This document shows, in pieces, positions 22,543-32,719 of a stretch of DNA of 64,000 bases. Both the position numbers and the translations under genes were made by a program. Source of the DNA: Eucommia ulmoides (Eukaryota > Streptophyta > Magnoliopsida > Garryales > Eucommiaceae); NCBI GenBank assembly GCA_016647705.1, contig CM028335.1, forward strand, positions 15,645,905 to 15,709,904, read 5' to 3'. The notes under the pieces are model-generated. The model worked only from the letters and a program-made list of their open reading frames with translations, was not told the DNA's origin and did not search any database. Every line of letters starts with the position of its first letter. Positions within the stretch are counted from its first letter, which is position 1.

Positions 22543-25500
22543 TGTAAGACCTCGATTTCCCACGTATGTCATTTTATTTTCATTTTAGAGCATTTAGAAA
22601 ATTTCAGAGTAAAAATTGAGTTAATTGAAAACCTAATTAAAAGTTTTTGGGTCAATTGAAAATTTAGAAATATTTATTCTAAACTTTGGGATTCAAATTG
22701 TTACTTAAATTCTAAACTAAAAATTTTAAGGGTTCAAATTGCGATTTAAGAAATTTGTAAATAGTACATTGGGCTAAAATAAGGATGTAAAGAAGTTAGC
22801 GAGAGAAAAGAGTAATAAAATAAAAGATTTTTTTTTTAAACACATATATAACATATGCATGTGTGTGTGTGTGTTTGCTGGCCGAACTGTGAACCGAAAC
22901 AGAAAGAAGAGAGAGACCGACGACGTGACAATATTAGATCAAACATCCATCCACTTATTTCATGCATATAATTACCCATGCACGAACACCATGAATGAAA
23001 ATCTTAAAAGGAGGAAATCGGAAGAAATTTCAAAAAATTTAGAGAGAGAGAGGGAGGATCGAAAGAGGGTCGTCGGGTGTTCATGATCGCCGGTAGAAGG
23101 GGATTCTGTTCTGATCAGCCAGCGATTGTGGGTGTAAGAGGGTGTAATCATAGTTGTTGTGTTCAGACGTGAGGGTGTGTATGGTTGTTGTTCGGGATCG
23201 CTAATGGTGGTGGGTTCTCCAGCGAGCAGTGTGTTTCGGTTACAGGGGTTTGTGTGTGTGTTCCTGTGTTTTGATCCACGACTGCTATGTGTGGGTGATC
23301 GGTGTGTGGATAGGCATGATTGTTGTGTATGTGTTGTATGTAATCAGTCGTTGAGTCCCTGCCTTGAATGTGGGTGTGTGTTCCAATTTTCGACGGTGAA
23401 CAGTAGCCGAGCCTCAAACACAGTCCGTGTAGGTGTGGGTGTATTTGAACAAGTGTATGAGTGCGTGTACGATCATCGCAGTTTGTTCGATGATGGTATG
23501 TGCATGTCGTCGTCGGCAGCGTGCGTCACTGTGGGTCGTTGGTCGGTCGACGTTGTCTGTGGGAATGGCCGCTGATGTGAGGGTATGTGTGTGTTTGGCT
23601 GTTGGGCTACCGGCGGTGTGTGGGTTAATTGGTCGGTGAGTGAGTTTCGGCGGCATGTGCGTCGTCGTCGATAGTGTGAGGTTGCCGGAGGTTGGTGAGG
23701 AGAGAGAGAGAGGACGACCGGAGCAGCCAATTGAAACAAAAGAAGAAAAGGAAACGGGAAAAAAAGAAGGGAAAAGGAAAAAAAAATTACATAAACAACC
23801 CCAATAAAATCCAAAATCCATCTCGTGGCCGACGAACGATTCGGAGCAGGTAAAATCTAAATTGATTACTATTGTTATTAAATTGAATTATTAGCAAACG
23901 GGATTATAATTTGGAATTGTTAATTCTAATAATTTTTGTCACCGTCTATATTAACAAATGCGTACAGTAATTATTAATGAAACGAAATTTACCGAATAAC
24001 AATTTTTCATAATAAAAAATGGGTACGGGGAAAATTACAGAATTGAGGGTCTGCATTGCATGAATCGGTTATTTTACATAAAATATTAATTTAGGCCCTG
24101 ACACTATTAGGTTTGCAAGCACTGGAGTATCGGTAGAAGATAGTCAGTAAAAACTGTTCGGAACGGATAGCCAGGTGAGTGTACTGTCTTCTTGTCAAAT
24201 TATTTATATATATATATGATGGAAAATGGTTGTAGTTAAATTAAATGAATTCAAAATAATATGGATCAAGCAGATTTCTGGGTGGGTTGAGAAAATAGAT
24301 TTTCGATGAATTGTGTTGGTTTCGAAAGGAAGTTGAAAATAGTTTTTCGCTGAAATTTAGTGGTTTTAAAATAAAGTGGAAAATATCTGTTTTTCTAAAT
24401 ATGTATGGTTTTCAAAAAAAAAAAAAAAAAAAAAAAAAAGTGAAAAAGTAGTTTTGGTAAAATCAGACGTTTCCTTTTAAAAGAAAGTGAGAAATATGAT
24501 TTTCGGATAAAAAATCAATTTTTGGAAAAGAGAAATGAATGTGTGATCTGACGATGTTGATTTGATGATATCATTACGTTGTGATTTGATGATGATGTTA
24601 TTAATTTGACGATGTTGATGATTAGACGATATTATTGATTAGTAATTTGACGATGTTATTGACTTCACGATACTATAGTATTTATCTGCTTCAGCAAAGT
24701 AATGATTATCTGCTTCAGCAGAATGATGGTATTGATTTAACGATATTATTGATTTGACGATGTTATAGTATTTATCCGCTTCGGAGGAGTAATATTATCT
24801 GCTTCGGCGGAGTGATATTTATCTGCTTCGGCAGAGTGATGTTAGACGTTTATACAACGCAGTGATTATCCGCTTCGACGGAGTGATGGGTGTCTGTTAG
24901 GAAGGCAAATCCTACAAATGGTACGGTACCATTGCAAGTCCCGACCGTAAGGTTAAAACGATCATTAGGGCTGGCCAGTGTGTGTGTTTGAGGTGTGTGT
25001 TTGAGTTATGTGCTTAAAAAGTGTGTTTGAGATGTGTGCTTAAGATGTGATGTTTTACGTATATTGGTTGATTTGATATTTATTATCATGATGATTAGTA
25101 TGATTTTTATATTAGTTGGATTTGAATGGAACTTAATTAAGTCGTTTTATTTTTCCTACTTTTATACTGGGGATTTTACGAGTTATGTGGTATTTATAAA
25201 CTTACGCTTAATCCATTTAGATGTTGTAGAATGAGTTTTTATTATTAAAGATGTTTTTACTAAGAAGGCAGTACACTCGCAGGTGAAACAGTTAGGAGTC
25301 GGTCCCTTACTGGCGTTAGGTAGAGTCCTACGATGGAGTCGTGTGGAGGGTTGAGATGAGCTTTCTGAAGCAAACCTATGAGGGGTTCATGGTATTATAT
25401 TTTGTTGTTAGTATATTTGGGGAACGGATGTGTTCCCATAACAGAAATATGTATAGCTTCATATAGATGATGATTTATTTATATATATGCTTATTGCCGT

Positions 25501-25589
25501 GTAATAGATGGTTGGTTGGTTGTTTTTGGTAATGTCATGATGTCGTCACGTCAGCCCGGGATGTCGTGATTTCGGGATGGGTCATGACA
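22543..25589 (+). mobile_element. Solo LTR, 3.05 kb, Tekay/Del-like, complete (copy 3)
   Basis: Starts TGTAAGACCTCG and ends GGGTCATGACA. The flanks are GGTTA at 22538-22542 and 25590-25594, a perfect 5-bp duplication. It shares ends and internal order with 2190-5451: GT-rich tract (22855-23720), a string near GCACTGGAGTATCGG (24119), an A-run near 24412-24440, a minisatellite, the conserved structured block (24897-24985), and ACTAAGAAGGCAGTACAC (25258). No internal coding region, so a solo LTR. It was inserted into the Tat-like LTR. Confidence 0.92.
24677..24890 (+). repeat. Minisatellite with TATCTGCTTCGGC units in solo LTR copy 3
   Basis: At least six degenerate units with core TATCTGCTTCGGCGGAGTGAT start near 24677, 24705, 24772, 24796, 24820 and 24868. 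One similar unit is seen at about 86-110 in copy 1. It lies just upstream of the conserved block. Confidence 0.75.
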
Positions 25590-25930
25590 GGTTATACCAA
25601 GGGGAACATTCCAAAAAATCCAAAAACTTATCCCACTTTATTTGTGAAAATACCAAAAAGATTTTATAAGAAGGAAATTATTTTAAAATAAAATAAAACA
25701 CATGGACTAAACTAACTGGACTTAATTGGACATAAGGTATCATTTTTGGACGGGCATCTTGGGGTGCCTAACACCTTCCCTGAGCGTAACTGACCCCCGC
25801 GCCTTTAAATAAATCTTTGGTTTGATCGTATTTTTTAGAGTCAATTTTTTACTTAGGCCTTTTAAATTATTTTCTAAAAATTCGGTGACCTAACATACCA
25901 TTTAAATCCAATGCTAGGTGATGACTCCTT

Positions 25931-26580
25931 ATTTTTAAAAGGGCCTAAGTATATTTTTTGAGAAAATCGACGCTTTAAAAAATCCATATCTCCTTAAAAT
26001 TATTTATTATTTAATATTATTTTTCTTTCGAAAAATCGGGGTGCCTCACTTAGTTTCCTATAAAAGATATCCAAATTAAAACTAAACAATTTCCAAAAAG
26101 TTTGAATCTAAAAGTTACGAAGAAAGAAATATTTAAGAAACCAAAAATTAATTAACAAAACAAGATAGTTCCACTCATCTTTCAAGTAGAATGTCGTAGA
26201 CAGTTGTGAAAAAAAAAAAAACATTTCCATGGATAGGATGTTGTTTATATAGGAACATGAAAGGGGTCAAAATGTAATTAGTGTTTTCAATTTGTTTTAA
26301 TCATCTAGCTAGTACAAAGTTTGGAGTTAGGTACGTAGAGTAATATAAATAGTATTTATTTCAATTTGGGAGCTAGCTTTATTTGAAAATAAAAATAAAT
26401 ATTTTTCTTAAATAATGGGGGCTTCAACAATGGGTGTTTTGATAATGGTGAGGTCGTAGAAACAATAATCCTTTGAAACTTGGAAGTGTCTATAATTAAG
26501 TATTCTCAATAGAAATTCAATTATGGAAGCAGGACATTTAGAACTTATGGAGTTGTAATATATACTTTCAAACGATCAGG
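25931..26580. other. Gene-free stretch after the Tat-like LTR
   Basis: Begins as interior sequence of the Tat-like element (counterpart of 14620-14790), then AT-rich sequence with no recognised feature. Confidence 0.4.
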
Positions 26581-26860
26581 GACTTGTGGCTCGATGAGGT
26601 AGTCGAAATAACAACAAATAGTGATATTGATTGAAATGCAAATTTTTCACAGTCTACATTAGCCAACATTGATGATACTAGCCCAACAAGCAGCGAACTT
26701 GTGGAAGGGAATTTGAATCACCATGAATTATATTTCGAGTCACCTTTGATGGCACTTTTTGGACTGTCAAAAAGTGATCTAGAAATGATGTTGGATTTAG
26801 ATGGGGAAGAAAAAGAAACAGAAAACGAACCTCTTCAAAAGCAATGCAAGGAAATTTAAG
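26581..26860 (+). pseudogene. Possible 3' coding fragment of an unidentified gene
   Basis: A frame without ATG runs from 26581 with one in-frame TGA (26632-26634) to a TAA near 26860. The translation is acidic and not low-complexity; it includes LYFESPLMALFGLSKSD and LEMMLDLDGEEKE, and looks like the C-terminus of a plant nuclear or regulatory protein. An alternative is a 54-bp GT-AG intron (26599-26652) that removes the TGA. I do not recognise the family. The frame stops where repeat Q begins, so it may be a captured or truncated gene end. Confidence 0.4.
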
Positions 26861-27293
26861 TCATAGAAACAACTCATCTGATCAACTTTGACAATTTTTA
26901 AAAAATTATCCACTTGTCCATTTTTAGTGTTGTAAACTGCATTATGGAGTTTTTTTTAAAGTAATTTATGCAAAAAAAATAAATAATAAAAATTAAGTTT
27001 ATTTAAAATACCGATATACCACCGTTAATTAACTCAAAGTTACTAAAAATATTATGTTAAAACTTATGCAGGCCATTCTATAACCAAGGCTTTATTTTAA
27101 AAAAAAAAAAAAAAAAACACTCAAACCTGGGGTTGTTAACCCATTGTAATACCCCCAAAAAATTATATTTTGAAAATATTATTTTATATAAGTTTCATAT
27201 TTTTTTGGGATTGTCTTGTATATTATAAAAATTTAAGATATAAATGAATAATTGATATTTTTGGGATGATTTGATAATTTATGGAAAACAAAT

Positions 27294-30200
27294 TGTTGGC
27301 CCAGTAGAATACCCAAGAGGGGTAGTGAATTGAGTAATTAAAAAATAATCAGAATAAAACTTGAATAAATCAAATAATTAATTTTAAGCCTAAATTAATT
27401 ATTATCTTTATAACACAGCGGAATAATATAATCAATCTAAGTGCACACCAAATAACAAAAATAATAAAGTAGTAATGCAGCACACAAAATATTTATACTG
27501 GTTCACCAAGCTACTCTTGGCTAATCCAGTCCTCCGAGCTCCATGGAGGTCGCACCCATTAAAACCAAGATCCCTTTAAAGTTAGGAACCAAATCCGAAC
27601 ACCGATTCTTTTACAGGCTCAGAATCAACCTTTACAATTTCCTTTTCTCAGGCTAAAGAAAAATATCTACTATTTACAGGCTAAAGAATAACCTAATTCT
27701 TTTTAACACTAAGGTACAAGAATCAAAACCTCATAAAACACTTCAACTATCATTTTCACGGGTAAGGATGAAACCTTTACAAAACACTCACACTAATTCT
27801 ATTCAGGAATAATTAATACTTCTATCTCTTTACATGAAGAGACTGAAACCCAACTACCATTAATTAAATATCTCCAATGATATTTAACCCGTCACAACTC
27901 ACCAATACAAAAATTGATAAGTAGTAAATCTCACTTAAAACTTCAACCACCCCAAATAAATAAAAACTCAATTAATATCTCAACTAGTGATAGAAATATA
28001 TGAGATACAGAAATTTGATTTTAACAAGAATATGGGTAGCAAATTGGAGCACATAATCAGATTGAATAAATTGTTTGAAAAAATATTTTCTTCAAAAATC
28101 AGAAATAATTTCTAAGATCAATTTACAAAATATAAAATAATAAACAAAAAACAATATGGAAAGATCTCACCCAAAATCCACAAAAATAATGATTAGAACA
28201 GTATAGCTTCAAATCCGGTATCAGTAAGAATAGATCGCAATTGATTATCAGAATCATTTTTATAATAGCTCACAATAACGTAGAATACTAACTCGTATAA
28301 AAACTCTCTCAAAATGATATAGAATGATTAATTCTCTTAGAAAGATTCTTTATTTTTAATAAAATTCGCAGGTCTATTTAAAGGAACATGTAATCAGTCT
28401 TTTAACGGCTAGTTTACAAGTGTCATGACAATAAAAAAACTCTTATAGACCCCTTATAATATAAGTACTTCATTTAGGTTCAATTTCACTTCATAACAAC
28501 TTTCAAAACACTCAAATAAACCCCAAAGTATTTCTCAATCAAAATAAATAAGTATAGAATCTATTTTAAGTATCAAATTGAGAAATATTAATATTTAATA
28601 AACCATATTGAAAGGAATATGGAGAATATCCCCGAAATCTCTCTCAAATCCTAACAAAAAATGACTACTTTTGGATTCAAACTCGGATCAAATAGCATCC
28701 TGAAACTACACGTTCAGTCGACTGCCCAGTCAACTGAAAGATACTGGAAGTAGCCCATGCAGTTTATCGGTCGACCGCTCGGTCGACTCTTCGATTCAGA
28801 GAGTTTGTCATGCTTTCACTGGTCGACCTATTCGATTCAGAGAGTTCAGTTGTTTTCACCGGTCGACCAGTCGATCGACTCTTCGATTCAAAGAGTTCAA
28901 CCACCATTGGCCGGTCAACTCTTCAGTCGACTGCTCATTTCTGGATCTTTTCTCTGATCTCGTTTTTTACTCACTTTCTTTTACGATTTTGCCCATTTAC
29001 CCATTTTCTCTCTTAAATAAGCTCCACTAGTATTCTTATATTTCATTTTAGTCATTCAAGATTATTTCTTTTCAATTCACATAAGAGCAAATAATTACAC
29101 TTAACCAAAACACACATAAAAAGTAAAATTCATTTTGTGTCATGTGTGTGTTCCTAAATAAGATATTAAAAGTTAAGATTTACTTGAGTTGTTTTTTATA
29201 ATTTCTTCAAACTCTTAATTCCTCTTCATCATCTTGATATCGTCATTTAGCATCCTTTCAATTTGACGTCTTCATCACTGGAACTTTAAATCTCTGAAAC
29301 ACTCAATTAAACATTAGTTTCACCCAAATATCAATACTTAATTGTTCATCAAAATCTTAGAATCAACAATCTCCATTTTTTTTATGATGACAATTAACTT
29401 TAATGTTTTTTTTAAAATAAAATATAACCACACTCTCCTTGAATTCGAGGACGGGTTCTTTAACTCGTTAGAGTATCATAATGAAGATTTCAATAATGCA
29501 TAATTTAAAAATACTCAATAAAGCACATTTTTTTAAATTTCTCCATTTTGTTTAAAACACAGTAGTTTTAGAATACTTTCCTTTAATAAAACATTACTTA
29601 TTCCCTTGTTAATAAAACACCACTAATTTATCTCCCTTTGTCATCTTCAAAAATAAATTTAGTCTAGGCAAACATCATTATGCCTAGCCATACCCAAACC
29701 GCGAATGATTTTCACAAACTAATCTTCCCCTAGTGGTTTGGTAAAAACATCAGCAAACTGGTCGGAGGTATCAATATACTCAATAATAATATCCATTTTT
29801 TTAATGTGATCATGAATAAAGTGATGTCTAACTCTATGTGCTTAGTTCGTGAGTACTGTGTAGGATTTTTACTTAGACATATAATACTTTTATTATCACA
29901 AAAGATCGGGACCTCCTCCATACATACTCCAAAATCATTTAACTGTTGCTTAATATATAAAATTTGAGCACAATAGTTACCAGCTGCCATGCATTCAGAC
30001 TCAGTAGTAGATAAGGCTATCGAATTCTGCTTCTTGCTTAACCAATAAACCAAAGCATGTCCTAACAAATGACATGATCCACTTGTGCTTTTTCGCTCAA
30101 CTTTACAACCGACAAAGTCAGCATCAGGGTAACTTACCAATTTAAAATTACCCCCCCTAGGATACCATAATCCTAGGTCAGTCGTCCCCTTTAAATAACG

Positions 30201-31398
30201 AAAAAATCGCTTAACCGCAATCAAGTGTGATTCTTTAGGACAAGATTGAAATCTAGCACAAAGACAAACACTATACATAAGGTCAGGTCTACTAGCAGTT
30301 AAGTATAACAAGGTACCAATCATACCTCGATACATTTTTTCATTAACCCTTTTGCCCGTATCATCTTTTTCAATTTTTGTAGCCTTTGTCATGGGAGTTT
30401 TGTTCTCTTTAGCTCCTTCCAAACCATATTTCTTTAATAGCTCCTTGGTATATTTAGTTTGGTTTATAAATATCCCTTCTTTGGATTGCTTAATTTGTAA
30501 TCCAAGAAAGAAATTCAACTCTCCCATCATACTCATTTCAAACTCAACCTACATTATCTTAACAAACTCTTGGCAAAAATTCTCATTAGTAGATCCAAAA
30601 ATGATATCATCAACATATACTTGTATTAATAGGATATCAGAATCAGTTTGCTTAACAAATAGTGTAATATCAAAAATACCCCTTCAAAAACCATTTTCGA
30701 TCAAATATCGGCTAAGTCTCTCATACCAAGCTCTAGGAACTTGTTTGAGCCCATACAAGGCCTTGCGAATTTTAAATACATGATCGAAAAATTTATCACT
30801 TTCAAATCCTGGGAGTTGTTCCACATAAACTTCTTCAGCTAGAAAGCCATTTAGAAATACACTCTTTACATCCATTTGATATAGTTTAAAATTACGTAAA
30901 CATGCAAAAGCGAGTAGTATTCTAATTGCTTCTAATCTAGCAACAGGAGCATAAGTTTAATCATAATCAATTCCTTCCTCTTGATTATAGCCCTGCGCCA
31001 CTAATATTTCTTTATTTTTGATTACCATACCAAATTCATCCTTTTTTTATTTCTAAATACCCATTTAGTACCAATAACTGAATGAAAATTCGATTTCGGA
31101 ACAAGACACCATACTTTGTTCTGCTCAAATTAAACTAATTCATCTTGCATTGTGGAAATCCAAGATTCATTAATTAATACCTCATTTATATTTTTAGGCT
31201 CAATTTGAGATAAGAAAACAAGATTGATTATATCCCTAATAGAAGATCGAGTACTTACACCTTTTTCGAAATTACCGATGATTTCTTTAATTGAATGTCC
31301 TGGTACTTTCTTTATAGTTCTTGGTAAAGTCGGATCCTTCTTCTTAGTTCCACCGAAATATTAATATTTAATTGTTCATCAAAATCTTAGGATCAACA
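27294..31398 (-). mobile_element. Ty1/copia element, SIRE-like, internally deleted
   Basis: The outer borders carry a perfect duplication, CAAAT at 27289-27293 and 31399-31403. On the minus strand the 3' LTR is 29368-27294 (TGTTGATTCTAAG to GGGCCAACA, 2075 bp). It is preceded by a polypurine tract (AAAAAAAATGGAGAT, plus-strand positions 29369 on). The 5' LTR is reduced to about 40 bp (31358-31398), which matches the LTR start. A deletion therefore removed the rest of that LTR, gag and the first part of pol. The LTR contains several GGTCGACC strings (28760-28935). Confidence 0.88.
29658..31345 (-). pseudogene. Decayed copia pol: reverse transcriptase and RNase H
   Basis: Read on the minus strand, the order is: an integrase-RT linker (31345 on), GTKWVF, a TYAPVAR-type string with a stop before it, the RT block KLYQMDVKSVFLNG (near 30880), KALYGLKQVPRAWY (near 30740), the YVDD catalytic motif (about 30610), MGELNFFLGLQI (near 30525), GTLLYLTASRPDLM (near 30310), then RNase H with a KSTSGSCHLLG string and the block LSTTESECMAAG (near 30000). 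The long clean frame is 30536-29730. Several stops and at least one frameshift (near 29815) break it, so it cannot make a working polyprotein. The motifs best resemble the SIRE/Maximus lineage. Confidence 0.9.
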
Positions 31399-31775
31399 CA
31401 AATGTTAATCTTTAATTGACTTTTAAAAGGTTTGTGACTATTGTGTTATTTGAAATATAATTTTAATAATTTTGGGATATAATTATTTATTTTAAGAGGG
31501 ATAATTAGTGTAATTAACAATAAAAAAAAATGTTTACATAATAAAACATATATATATATAATATTAAGAATTGCAGTGAAACAAGTTCACCGCCATATAT
31601 ATAGAAATCGGGGTTCACAAACCTGGGTTTGATTTAAAAAATAAAATAAAGCGACTGTATACCCGAAGTTACCAATTCCGAGTAGCCTAGGTTGCGTAAA
31701 AAAATTTAAAAAAGCTCGTTTTCAGAAAATTTCTTTTAAAAATACATGTAAACAACTCCAAGTTTATCTCATACT

Positions 31776-32642
31776 CTTTATTGTTAACCACATCTGAAAA
31801 TCCAAAGAAAATCTAAAGCATTTAATCATTAGTAGAACTTTGTCGTTATTGTCTAGCTGTTATTGTCATTATAGTAGTTGTATGTACTAATTATTTTATT
31901 TCATTTTCTTTGGAATCTTTCTATAAGGTGTTGGAGCCACAAGTTTACATTGTTGCAAGGAGCATATAACAATGTAAAAATCTAAAAATGGCTCAAATTT
32001 GTCTCCTTTTGCAATTCCTTGGTTTCTTCACAAGGGAAAAAAAAAATCGTAGACCAATATCCAACCTTTCTATGAACAAGGACGACAACAACCAAAAAAA
32101 AAAAAAAAAAAAGCCTCAATTTCAGTTTGTACCACTAAAATATGGGTTTAGTTGCAATCACACCTTAAAGTTTCAATTTTATCACACTACCCGTGAAATT
32201 TCATAGTTTTGTTTACCTGTCTCTGTTGGATTTAGCTCATATTAGATATGGAAATGACTGGTGATCATGTTATAAGCATGAGAGAAAATCTCATTTCATG
32301 AGTTAGTTCTTGGAGTTGAGAGAGGCCCAAGACCACCCTACAGTCTCTTCCTACTAGAGTCGACCAATTTACAAGGATTTTGGTTGTGAATGATTCCCAT
32401 GACGTGTTCGGAAAATGTTTATCAGTTATAAAATTTGTGGGATCGGGTCAAAATTGATAATTAAGCACAAATATAAAAATTGAAATATAATGGTACCAAG
32501 TGAAACTCTATTCATACTTTATGGGCACAAAGTGTAATTTCACAAAAAGGCCAACATTTGAATCTTCCACTCAAATTCTCTGTCGAGTTATTAATGAAAT
32601 ATCATTGGTTGATTAGATTCCATTCGGCCAGCTTAACTTGGT
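31776..32642. other. Upstream region of the oxidase-hydrolase gene
   Basis: AT-rich and non-coding. It contains a poly-A run (32094-32111) and no recognised element. The last 500 bp presumably hold the promoter of the gene at 32720. Confidence 0.4.
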
Positions 32643-32650
32643 CTATAAAT
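32643..32650 (+). promoter_or_regulatory. Candidate TATA box
   Basis: CTATAAAT, about 70 bp upstream of the ATG at 32720. The distance would place the transcript start about 40-45 bp before the start codon. Position and consensus only. Confidence 0.4.
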
Positions 32651-32719
32651 TAATAGTTAATTTCCACCAACTAAAACATATTGTTAAACTTTTCTCCAAG
32701 AAATTCTCACTAAAAAAAT

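Larger units (their letters stand above)
20929..25917 (+). mobile_element. Tat/Ogre-like LTR, split by a solo LTR
   Basis: Starts TGTAGACACGACATTTTGACAG at 20929. It continues to 22542, is interrupted by the solo LTR 22543-25589, and resumes at 25595 up to about 25917. The end is followed by TGATGACTCC, a one-base variant of the TGGCGACTCC primer site, and is preceded by CTTGGGGTGCCTAACACCTTCCC (25750). Without the insertion the LTR is about 1.94 kb. A TATA box lies at 21220-21227. Sequence after 25930 is a short interior remnant. Confidence 0.7.
26856..31775 (-). repeat. Dispersed repeat Q, minus copy, split by a copia element
   Basis: The outer parts 26856-27293 and 31404-31775 together match the reverse complement of 19986-20833 in order. 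The copia element 27294-31398, with one copy of its CAAAT duplication, accounts for the gap exactly. The pair Q(+)/Q(-) forms an inverted repeat with about 6 kb between the arms. Confidence 0.7.

Noticed and set aside
23159-23821. 135-138 codon frames on both strands
   Set aside because: Same GT-rich LTR tract as in copy 2; mutually overlapping and low in complexity.
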